NCBI GenBank assembly: GCA_965279125.1
Contig: CBDIHL010000039.1
Span: forward strand, 124,001 to 188,000
Direction of reading: 5' to 3'
Source: Dinoroseobacter sp965279125
GTDB lineage: Bacteria > Pseudomonadota > Alphaproteobacteria > Rhodobacterales > Rhodobacteraceae
DNA: 64,000 nt
Position 1 is the first letter of the stretch. Each line of letters starts with the position of its first letter. Of the stretch, positions 43,812 through 51,634 are shown piece after piece. A model generated the notes under the pieces. That model did no database searches. It had not been told where the DNA came from and was given only the letters and a program-made list of their open reading frames with translations. A program made the position numbers and the translations under genes.

Positions 43812-45245
43812 ACCGGCTTCTTTCAAGCATGGCGATTTATGGAGGCGCGGATTTTGCCTCCAAACTCGTCGCAGTTGTTGCCTTCCCGATCATCGCGAGC
43901 ACGCTTGGCACTGGTTTATACGGCACGCTGGAATTGGTGCTATCGTTCACGGTGATCCTTGGTCTTGTCGCCAATTGTGGACTGAACAATTCTCTTCAAC
44001 GGTTTTATTGGGATGGAGATACCCCGCTTGCCGAGCGGCCAGGTCTTGTGAGCTCTGGCGTCGTCACGCTGTGCGGTTTTCTAACTGTGGCAGTCATCTT
44101 CGGCACAGGCTTGGCGGCGCTAGCGATACGAGGCTCTTTGTGGGGGATGGACGACGTCGAAATCTCCCTCCTTGGTATTTTTGCAGCCCTTATCCTGATG
44201 GCGTTTACGCAAGTTTCACAGTTCATACTTGATGTCTTACGTCTGCATTTTGCACCTTGGCGCTTTTTTGCCGTCTCTTTCTTGTCGCGGATAGGAACGG
44301 CGGTCTTGGGCGTGTTTGGTGTACTTTGGCTCGGGTTCAAGTTGGATGGCTTGCTGGTGCTACAAGCCTTGGCAATTTCGGTCACAATCCCACTGGGCTT
44401 GTGGCTTATCCGAAAAGATTTGACCCGATCGGTCCGCTTGCAAACGGTCAATCTACTCGTGAGGTTTGGTTATCCGTTCATTTTCGCGGGTCTGGCGTTC
44501 TGGCTGTTTTCCAGTATGGACCGCTGGATGCTCGCATCGCTGCGTTCAATCGAAGAGGTCGGCATCTATTCCGTCGCCAATCGCTTTGCGATGATAGCGA
44601 TGTTCTTCTCAACCGCTTTCGGGCTGGCATGGAGCCCCATGTCGATCAAGGTCAAGACTGATCACCCCGGACATCTACCGGAAGGTCTATGCAGGGGTTT
44701 TATTGCTGCTCATCGGCGCAATGCTTGTCGTGGCAACCACTTTGGCGGTGTTTTCGCGAGACATATTGGCGTTGACGATGCCGGACGAGTTTGCGGCAGC
44801 GGGGCCCGCGTTAGCGATCCTTAGCCTTGGGATCGTCTTCCAAGCGACGCAGCAAATAACGGGCACCGGGATTTCCCTAGAGCGCAAGACATATCTCTTC
44901 GCGTATCTATCTTGGGGGGCTGCGGCTGTGAACTTCGTGGCCAATTGGCTGTTGATTCCTCAGTTTGGTGTGATTGGTGCGGCATGGGCAACGGCCCTGT
45001 CCTATTTTGCGCTGACATCGGGATATTTGCTGGCTTCGCAGCGACTTCATCCGCTTCCGCTCGATTGGGGGCGCATTGCCGCGCTGCTGCTCTTGTGGGG
45101 CGGCATTGCCGTGGGAACTAGTCTGTTGCGGGCCGAAACGCCTTCGGGCATAAACTTTCTTCTGAAATCAGGCGCTCTGATCGGGGTTTGTGCCCTGATC
45201 TTGGCCCTAGTCTGGACCGCGCGCACCGATGTCAAAACTCCGTAG
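43805..45245 (+). pseudogene. Wzx-type polysaccharide flippase, one frameshift
   Basis: Membrane exporter of lipid-linked repeat units. The first open frame has twelve-helix-flippase features (LNRLLSSMAIYGGADFASKL, NCGLNNSLQRFYWDGD, SSMDRWMLASLRS, SVANRFAMIAMFFS) until about 44665, then turns Arg/Gly-rich. The second frame picks up IYRKVYAGVLLLLIGAM and reads to 45245 with four more helices. One extra C in CCCC at 44665-44668 explains the shift; corrected length is about 479 residues, the normal Wzx/MATE-like size. Without it the Wzx/Wzy pathway would lack its exporter, which again suggests an error in the sequence. Confidence 0.85.
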
Positions 45246-46119
45246 AAAAATCCTTGTGACTGGCGCGAGTGGCTTGGTTGGCACGCATTTGCTGCCACGA
45301 TTGGCCGCTGAGCATACTGTCTATGCGATTTCTCGGACCGGGGCGCAGGTGGCTGGGGCGCAAACGATCACGCTCGATCTGGGGCAGAATTGGGCCCAGG
45401 ACGATTTGCCCAAAGACGTCGATACGATCATCCATCTCGCGCAATCGAACCTGTTTCGCGACTTTCCCGAGAACGTCGATGAGGTCTTGAGTGTCAACAC
45501 CGTTAGCACCATTCGATTGTTGGATTTTGCGCGTCGTCAAGGAGTGAAAACCTTTGTTCTTGCCTCGTCAGGGGGCATTTACGGCAACGGAGCCACCACG
45601 TTTTCCGAGGATGCGCCGATCGTCGCGAAAGGGGATCTGGGTTTCTACATCGGAACGCGTCTGTGCGCCGAGATTTTGTCGGAACCCTATGCGGCGTTCA
45701 TGAACATCTCGACCCTGCGATTTTTCTTTGTCTACGGCCCCGGTCAACGCGACAGTATGCTCATTCCGCGCCTGATCCGCTCTGTTCAATCTGGCACCCC
45801 GATCAATCTACAAGGGCCAGAGGGTCTGTCGATTAACCCTGTGCACGTCTCGGACGCGACGATTGCAATCTGTTCTGCACTTGAGTTGGACAGTAGCCAG
45901 AAGATTAATATTGCGGGTCCGAATGTCCTGAGCCTGAGGGCTATCGCGGAAACGATTGGGCAGGTCGTGGGCAAGAAGCCCGTCTTTTCGCAAGCGTCCG
46001 CAACGGCAGGTCAGGATCTGGTCGCAGATATTGAACGCATGAAGACACTGCTGCACCACCCGGAAATAGGGTTCGTTGAAGGTGTGACTGATCTCGTGCG
46101 CCACATGTCGCCGGAGTAA
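45229..46119 (+). CDS. NAD-dependent epimerase/dehydratase, atypical active site
   Basis: A 296-residue extended SDR (VTGASGLVGTHLLPRL start, SSGGIYGNG, FFVYGPGQRDSM). The YxxxK catalytic motif reads YIGTR (LGFYIGTRLCAEIL), so the expected Lys is Arg. The Ser/Tyr positions are present. It may be inactive, altered or specialised. The gene overlaps the wzx stop by 17 bases and is followed 6 bases later by a glycosyltransferase. The substrate is unknown; other sugar enzymes around it make a nucleotide sugar likely. Confidence 0.82.
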   Translation: MSKLRRKILVTGASGLVGTHLLPRLAAEHTVYAISRTGAQVAGAQTITLDLGQNWAQDDLPKDVDTIIHLAQSNLFRDFPENVDEVLSVNTVSTIRLLDFARRQGVKTFVLASSGGIYGNGATTFSEDAPIVAKGDLGFYIGTRLCAEILSEPYAAFMNISTLRFFFVYGPGQRDSMLIPRLIRSVQSGTPINLQGPEGLSINPVHVSDATIAICSALELDSSQKINIAGPNVLSLRAIAETIGQVVGKKPVFSQASATAGQDLVADIERMKTLLHHPEIGFVEGVTDLVRHMSPE

Positions 46120-46125
46120 ACCGGA

Positions 46126-47499
46126 ATGCGCATCTTTCTCGGGCTTGCCGAGGTCTCAGGCTTTTATACGAACTTGCGCAAAGGGTTTGCGGAGCTTGGC
46201 GTTGATGTTGAGCTTGTCACGCTTAGCGAGCACCGTTTCCAATATGGCGATCCAGCACAGAAACCTGGGTTATGGACACGATTTGCGCGCTGGGGCGTGG
46301 CGGGGCGGCTGAAGGCGCAAGCGCGCGGAAAGCTGAGCAGGCTTTTCTGGGCTGCTATGGCAGCCGTTTCCCGTCTGACCTTGCTGATTTGGGCCATCGT
46401 CAAATTTGACGTGTTCATCATGGGGTGTTCGACGAGCTTTTTTCGGTTTCGCGAGCTTCCGATCCTGAAGCTGCTTGGCAAGAAGATCATCTACATTTTC
46501 CATGGCACCGATGGACGTCCTGCGTTCATGGACGGTTTTGCGGAAGATACCTTCCTACCCCAACATCTGCGGGACGGGACAGGATATATCCCGCCATTTG
46601 TTGAGACCGACAGCGACGAAGACACCGCCGCCCGCTGCGAGGCCTATCGACAGTTGATCCATTGGCGCAAAGGCAATGTCGATAAAATCAATCAGTATGC
46701 AGATATCATCGTCGACTCGCCCTCTCACGGGCAGCACCATACCAAGCCTTTCGTTCAGCGTAGTATCATCGGGATGCCATATATTCCGAACCAAGATTTG
46801 CTGAACCAAAGCGCAGAAAGGGCCAAACCTCAGGGTGAAGGGTTGGTTGTCTTGCATAGCCCGTCCTTTCCAAGCGGAAAAGGTTCGCCGCAAATCCGGG
46901 CCGCGATAGAGGCCGTGCGGGCCAAAGGCCATACAATAGAGTTGATCGAGTTGACCGGACGGCCAAATCATGAAGTGCTCGAACATATTAGCAGGTGTGA
47001 TTTCGTCATAGATCAAGCCTTCTCGGATATGCCGATGGTTGGCTTTGCCACAGAGGCTGCTTTTTTCGGAAGGCCCGCAATTGTCGGGGGATATTACGCC
47101 GATTTTCTGGAAAAAGACTTGGATTCGGACTGGCGTCCACCCACGCATTTTTGCCACCCCGACCAGCTTGAGGCCGCTGTCGAGCGTTTGGTCACAGACG
47201 CAGAGTATCGCGCAGAACTTGGCCAGCGCGCCAGAAGCTTCGTTGAAGCGAAATGGCACGCAACCGCATCCGCGCGACGCTTATTGCAGCTTCTGGAGGT
47301 CGTGCCACCCGAGTGGATCTTTGATCCGCAAGCGTGCGATTATCCCTATGGCATGGGGCTGCCACAGACGCGGTTACGTGGCATCTTGGGGCGGTTGCAT
47401 GATGCCTATGGGGACGCAGTTTTCTGCCTTGATGACAAGCCGGAACTGCTGCGCCGTATCGTGGCGGTCGCGCGCGAAAGCGATCTGAAAGCAAAATAG
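46126..47499 (+). CDS. Glycosyltransferase, GT-B type, paralogue of 42516-43811
   Basis: A 457-residue protein with an N-terminal domain (GLAEVSGFYTNLRKGFAELGV) and a GT-B-like donor domain (VVLHSPSFPSGKGSPQI, EHISRCDFVIDQAFSDMPMV). It has two hydrophobic segments, around residues 70-90 and 95-115. The stretch FDVFIMGCSTSFFRFREL aligns by eye with the equivalent in 42516-43811; downstream of it both have a positively charged region and IFHGTDGRP or IPFGADYFS. It lies between two SDR genes. Donor and acceptor unknown. Confidence 0.8.
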   Translation: MRIFLGLAEVSGFYTNLRKGFAELGVDVELVTLSEHRFQYGDPAQKPGLWTRFARWGVAGRLKAQARGKLSRLFWAAMAAVSRLTLLIWAIVKFDVFIMGCSTSFFRFRELPILKLLGKKIIYIFHGTDGRPAFMDGFAEDTFLPQHLRDGTGYIPPFVETDSDEDTAARCEAYRQLIHWRKGNVDKINQYADIIVDSPSHGQHHTKPFVQRSIIGMPYIPNQDLLNQSAERAKPQGEGLVVLHSPSFPSGKGSPQIRAAIEAVRAKGHTIELIELTGRPNHEVLEHISRCDFVIDQAFSDMPMVGFATEAAFFGRPAIVGGYYADFLEKDLDSDWRPPTHFCHPDQLEAAVERLVTDAEYRAELGQRARSFVEAKWHATASARRLLQLLEVVPPEWIFDPQACDYPYGMGLPQTRLRGILGRLHDAYGDAVFCLDDKPELLRRIVAVARESDLKAK

Positions 47500-47627
47500 G
47501 CGCATAAACACGGCTGTTAGCGCAGAATATTCCAGTGCTTAACGCAGGAACAGTTGCGGCTGATGTCAAAAATCGTGCACAAGCTGGGCAACTGATAAAC
47601 CGCTGCGCAATACGAGGACGCTCAACC

Positions 47628-48584
47628 ATGATCCAAAATAAGACAATTGTGATCACGGGTGGTGCCGGCTTCATCGGTTCCACACTGGCAGGGCGTCTGG
47701 CGGATGAAAATAAGATCATCCTGTTCGACAATCTTACCCGCAACACGATCAAGTTCACCGGAGGGGCCGAGCATCCGAATGTTAGCTTGGTTCAGGGCGA
47801 TATTCTGGATTATGCCTCGATCCGCGCTGCGGTTGAGGGCGCTGATATTGTTGTTCACGCCGCTGCAATCGCTGGCATTGATACGGTGATCAAGTCGCCA
47901 ATCAACACCATGGAAGTTAACATGCTCGGCACTGCAAACGTGCTGCGCGCGGCCAGCGACGCACAGGTAAGCCAGCGTGTGGTCGAGTTTTCGACCTCAG
48001 AAGTGTTCGGCAGCATGGCATATCGCGTAAGTGAAGTGACGCAAGCTGTAGCAGGCTCGGCCGGAGAAGCGCGTTGGGTCTATGCGGTCAGCAAGTTGGC
48101 GGGAGAGCATCTGACCCATGCCTATCACCGCGAGCGCGGATTGCCGACAGTAACTCTGCGCCCGTTCAACGTCTACGGGCCGGGGCAAACCGGCGAAGGT
48201 GCTATCCAGATCTTTATTCGCAAAGCTCTTCTGAACGAGCCGATTTCGATCTATGGCGATGGCACCCAGATTCGCGCTTGGTGCTTTGTCGATGACATGG
48301 TGGATGCCTTGATGCTTGCGGTCGAGCACCCGAATGCGGTGGGCGAGTCGTTCAACATCGGCAACGCGCGGGCGGTTACGACGATTTTCGGTTTGGCCGA
48401 GGCCGTGTGCCGTGTGCTGAACTCCAATTCCGAGATTATCTTCAAGCCACCGCTTTCGGCAGATATCGAACTGCGTATCCCGGAGACACGCAAAGCCGAA
48501 GATCTGTTGGGTTACAAAGCGAAGATCGATCTTGAAGAAGGCATCACCCGGACGGCGGCTTGGTTCAAAGACAGGGTGCTCTGA
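47628..48584 (+). CDS. NAD-dependent epimerase/dehydratase (extended SDR)
   Basis: A 318-residue nucleotide-sugar SDR with VITGGAGFIGSTLAGRL, SEVFGSMAYRVSEVTQAV and YAVSKLAGEHLTHAY as the Tyr-x3-Lys. Together with RPFNVYGPGQTGEGAIQIFI and the closing LEEGITRTAAWFKD the pattern is of UDP-glucose 4-epimerase-related or GDP-mannose-related enzymes. ATG 47628 was chosen because GAGGA precedes it and the Rossmann motif begins 8 residues later. It is 129 bases after the glycosyltransferase, the largest gap in this part of the locus, so a second promoter could be here. Followed by a NeuD-like acetyltransferase. Confidence 0.86.
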   Translation: MIQNKTIVITGGAGFIGSTLAGRLADENKIILFDNLTRNTIKFTGGAEHPNVSLVQGDILDYASIRAAVEGADIVVHAAAIAGIDTVIKSPINTMEVNMLGTANVLRAASDAQVSQRVVEFSTSEVFGSMAYRVSEVTQAVAGSAGEARWVYAVSKLAGEHLTHAYHRERGLPTVTLRPFNVYGPGQTGEGAIQIFIRKALLNEPISIYGDGTQIRAWCFVDDMVDALMLAVEHPNAVGESFNIGNARAVTTIFGLAEAVCRVLNSNSEIIFKPPLSADIELRIPETRKAEDLLGYKAKIDLEEGITRTAAWFKDRVL

Positions 48585-48590
48585 GCCATC

Positions 48591-49265
48591 ATGCCGGACC
48601 AGCAAGCTCTTGTTCTCGTTGGGGCCGGGGGAACCGCCTCTGATGTGCTTAGCCTGATAGAAGCGCATAATCAGTCTTCTTCGGGGCCGCGTTATGCAGT
48701 GCATGGCCTTCTTGATGACGGCTTGGCGGTCGGCTGCGAAGTGCGGGGTCAACCCGTCCTCGGGAAGCTGTCCGAAGGGGCAGGTTTGCGGGATGCTACG
48801 CCAGACCTATTGTTCGTTGACTGCCTTGGAAGCCCCGGTAGCCATGCGCGGCGTGCGCACATTTTGCAAAGCAATCAGCTGGATACCGAGCACTTTGCCA
48901 CTTTGATCCACCCCTCTGCGGTATGCGCCAACGATGTAAAAATAGGGCCGGGCTGCCTTGTGTTTGCCAATGTCACAATCCTGTCGGGCGTCACGCTGGG
49001 CCGCCATGTGACGGTGTTGTCCAACTGCGTGCTCAATCACAATGTCGATGTTGCTGATTATGCCATCCTTGCCAGCAGCGTTTGCTTGTCAGGTGAGGTG
49101 CAGGTCGGCCATAGCGCCTACATCGGCTGTGGTGCAAACGTGAAGGAGCGCACCTCGATTGGGGCAGAAGCGCTTGTCGGATTGGGCAGCGCAGTTATCC
49201 GCGATGTTGCAGTTGGCGAAACAGTTGCCGGTGTGCCCGCCAAAGCGCTCATACGACAGTCATGA
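48591..49265 (+). CDS. NeuD/PglD-type sugar acetyltransferase
   Basis: A 224-residue O- or N-acetyltransferase. The N-terminal PglD-like domain (ALVLVGAGGTASDVLSLI) is followed by hexapeptide repeats (GPGCLVFANVTILSGVTL, VGHSAYIGCGANV, LGSAVIRDV). NeuD/PglD proteins acetylate amino-sugars or sialic-like sugars, and the family usually sits beside SDR and aminotransferase genes as here. It begins 6 bases after the epimerase and overlaps the next gene by ATGA. The sugar is unknown. Confidence 0.87.
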   Translation: MPDQQALVLVGAGGTASDVLSLIEAHNQSSSGPRYAVHGLLDDGLAVGCEVRGQPVLGKLSEGAGLRDATPDLLFVDCLGSPGSHARRAHILQSNQLDTEHFATLIHPSAVCANDVKIGPGCLVFANVTILSGVTLGRHVTVLSNCVLNHNVDVADYAILASSVCLSGEVQVGHSAYIGCGANVKERTSIGAEALVGLGSAVIRDVAVGETVAGVPAKALIRQS

Positions 49266-50437
49266 AGATTCTCATCGTCAGCGGCATGTTTCCCCCGATC
49301 AAGACGGGGACCGCATTTTATGCACGAAACCTCGCTTTGGCGCTGGAGGCACGTGGACATGAGATCACGGTTGCAGCTCTAGAGACTCAATTCCCGGAGG
49401 TTGACAATGCTATTGCTGGATCCGGCATAACGCTTCACAGATTGCCGACTGCTGTCCTGCCGCTGGCTGGTTTTTTTAAGCACTTTCAGCTTTGCGCATG
49501 GAACCCCAGAACATGGAGCAAAATGCGCCGGATCGCGCAGAACTGCGACGCTGATGTGGTTTTGCTGATTAACCATTACCTCGACATAGCCTTTCCAGCG
49601 ATTTTTGCCGCACGCAGCATTCGGGCCCCGCTCGTCTGTTCTGTTGGGACGCAGCTGCAATCCCTGAACCCTCGGCGGAACCGCATCCTGAATATATTGG
49701 ATTGGGCGATTTGCGGGCGTCTCATCTTTCCGTTCTGCAAGAAACTGATTGCTTGGGATCAGCAAATCCAAACCTATCTTGAAGATGTCCAAGGGCTTGG
49801 CATCCGTCGCAAGATTGAGATCGTCAATTACGGGGCCAATGGCGATATTGATGCATTGGCCCAACGCCCGCATGTTTATGGCCCTGCACGTGTTATCCTC
49901 GGGGTCGGTGCGATCAGCGAACAGCGCAGTTTCGTGCCCTTGGTTACCGCCTTTGCGTCGATCGCAGAGGCCCACCCTGATCTGACCCTGCGCTTGATCG
50001 GGCATGAATACTTTGATGCCGCGCGCCGCTTGGTCGTCGAGAAAGGGCTGGAAGATCGAGTGATCTTTCTTGGAGAGCAGCCGCATGACGTAGTCTTATC
50101 AGAAATGGAAAATGCGGACCTGTTTTATTCGTCCTTAACCGGGAAGTATGTGGGCCTCGGTACGGCAACGATCGAAGCGATGTTGCTGGGCCTGCCGACG
50201 ATGGCAAATGTTCCGTTGAACTTGCTTGGGCGCCATTTGCTTGAAGACAATGTTCATCTGTTCCAAGCCACCAGTACGGACCCAAGGGATATTGCTGAAA
50301 GACTGACACACATCCTCGCGGATACGCCGTTACGCAAAAGGGTCGGTCAAGGCGGCCGTCAGTTTGTGCACACCAATATGAATTGGAGTGGTGTCGCGCG
50401 GGATATGGAAGCTGCACTTGAGGCAACGCTTTCATGA
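49262..50437 (+). CDS. Family 4 glycosyltransferase
   Basis: A 391-residue GT-B enzyme. The N-terminal FPPIKTGTAFYARNLALALEARGH and donor-domain RVILGVGAISEQRSFVPL, LGEQPHDVVLSEMENADLFY and LGTATIEAMLLGLPTMAN (with the Glu of the E-x7-E nucleotide-binding motif) are typical of family 4. Acceptor unknown. ATGA junctions on both sides tie it to the acetyltransferase and the LPG-synthase-like membrane gene. Soluble, probably membrane-associated at the cytoplasmic face. Confidence 0.9.
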   Translation: MKILIVSGMFPPIKTGTAFYARNLALALEARGHEITVAALETQFPEVDNAIAGSGITLHRLPTAVLPLAGFFKHFQLCAWNPRTWSKMRRIAQNCDADVVLLINHYLDIAFPAIFAARSIRAPLVCSVGTQLQSLNPRRNRILNILDWAICGRLIFPFCKKLIAWDQQIQTYLEDVQGLGIRRKIEIVNYGANGDIDALAQRPHVYGPARVILGVGAISEQRSFVPLVTAFASIAEAHPDLTLRLIGHEYFDAARRLVVEKGLEDRVIFLGEQPHDVVLSEMENADLFYSSLTGKYVGLGTATIEAMLLGLPTMANVPLNLLGRHLLEDNVHLFQATSTDPRDIAERLTHILADTPLRKRVGQGGRQFVHTNMNWSGVARDMEAALEATLS

Positions 50438-51456
50438 CAGATCAGGTGCCTCAGAAGAGCTGGTTTCGGGCTAATTTTGTCACGCTACTCGGGCTGTCGG
50501 TCAGTTTGATCGCGCTATTGTGGTTGGGTCGCAATGTTGCATGGGCAGATGTTGGCGAAGCACTCGGGGCCGTGCAGATCGCGAAGCTTTGGCCGGTGCC
50601 CGCGCTGCTGGCGGTTGCGTTTGTGTTGCGCGCCTTGCGTTGGCAAGTCCTGATCGAACACAATCCACCCGTGCCGTTCGCTCCCAGCTTTCGTGCATTG
50701 ATGATGGGGTATTTGTTTAACACAATTCTGCCAGCGCGGGCCGGAGACCTCGTGCGCACGTTGGAGTTGGCACGCACGCAGCGTATGGCGCGCACAAAGG
50801 TGCTTGCGACCTTGGTCACCGAAAAGATTGTTGATCTGGGGTCTGTCTTGATCTTGCTGTCGATGGTTTTGCTGATTTACCCGGAGCTGCCGGATTGGCT
50901 GGGTACAACTGGATTTGGCATCGGGACAGTGACGGGCGTGCTGCTTGCCGTGACGCTGGCCTTGCACTTACTTGGCCCCGAGCGCCTGTCACATGTGTTG
51001 GCTTTCCTTGGCAAACGCTTGCCGGCCGTTATCGCTGCCCGTTTGGAGCCGATGATGCGCGCAGGCTTGCAAGGCCTAACATCGCTGTTCAAACCTTTGC
51101 GTCTGGGGCTGGTTGCCTTGTTGACTGGGATGACATGGGCTGTCGAGGTCGTGCTCGTTTATCATGTCGCCCAAGCCTGCGGCGTGGATCTGTCACTGGG
51201 CAATGCGCTGTTTGTGTTGTTGGTGCTCGCGGTCGTCAGTATGGTGCCTGCCTCACCGGGCATGATCGGAACATACGAGGTTTTTGGCGTCATGGCCCTT
51301 GGTATCCTCGGTGTGGCAGATGGGAACGCTTTTGTGGTTATTGTAACCTTGCATGTCATTACCTTGGCGGGCGCGATCTTGCTCGGGCTGGCTTGCATGG
51401 CGACGCGCCCGTCTTCCAGCCAACCGAATACAGAACCGGATCAGGCCAATGAATGA
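50434..51456 (+). CDS. Flippase-like / lysylphosphatidylglycerol synthase TM-domain protein
   Basis: A 340-residue integral membrane protein of the LPG_synthase_TM (UPF0104) family, with about eight hydrophobic segments. Family stretches are VAFVLRALRWQVLIEHN, TILPARAGDLVRTLELA, LATLVTEKIVDLGSVLIL and PASPGMIGTYEVF. Some relatives are lipid scramblases or are needed for sugar-linked lipid export, others are uncharacterised. Overlaps the previous gene by ATGA and the next by 8 bases (ATG at 51449). The Pro/Ser-rich cytoplasmic tail is short. Confidence 0.88.
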   Translation: MTDQVPQKSWFRANFVTLLGLSVSLIALLWLGRNVAWADVGEALGAVQIAKLWPVPALLAVAFVLRALRWQVLIEHNPPVPFAPSFRALMMGYLFNTILPARAGDLVRTLELARTQRMARTKVLATLVTEKIVDLGSVLILLSMVLLIYPELPDWLGTTGFGIGTVTGVLLAVTLALHLLGPERLSHVLAFLGKRLPAVIAARLEPMMRAGLQGLTSLFKPLRLGLVALLTGMTWAVEVVLVYHVAQACGVDLSLGNALFVLLVLAVVSMVPASPGMIGTYEVFGVMALGILGVADGNAFVVIVTLHVITLAGAILLGLACMATRPSSSQPNTEPDQANE

Positions 51457-51634
51457 TGTGCGTTCGAAAGCCATAGCCGTGTTGATCGTGTTATGGATGG
51501 CCTTGATGACCGGGCTGTTTGCGCTGGTGATGTTGCCGCCGGGCAGCGGTGTTTCACAGATGCTTCCAGCTCCCGTCGCGGCGGTGCAAAGCTACGTCTA
51601 CGGCCAGTTTCACAGCCCATCGACTTTGTGGTGA
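51449..51634 (+). CDS. Small membrane ORF (61 residues), possibly N-terminal piece of the next protein
   Basis: Starts MNDVRSKAIAVLIVLWMALM, with one hydrophobic helix and the end QFHSPSTLW at 51634. The start overlaps the previous stop (ATG 51449, stop 51456). It may be a small protein, or the first 56-58 residues of the 51631-53550 protein cut off by a missing base near CCC (51617-51620). Joined, the chain would read QFHSPIDFVVNAVGLL with the second helix about 40 residues later. Other one-base indels in the window favour the joined model, but a GTGA-coupled two-gene model is possible. Confidence 0.45.
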   Translation: MNDVRSKAIAVLIVLWMALMTGLFALVMLPPGSGVSQMLPAPVAAVQSYVYGQFHSPSTLW

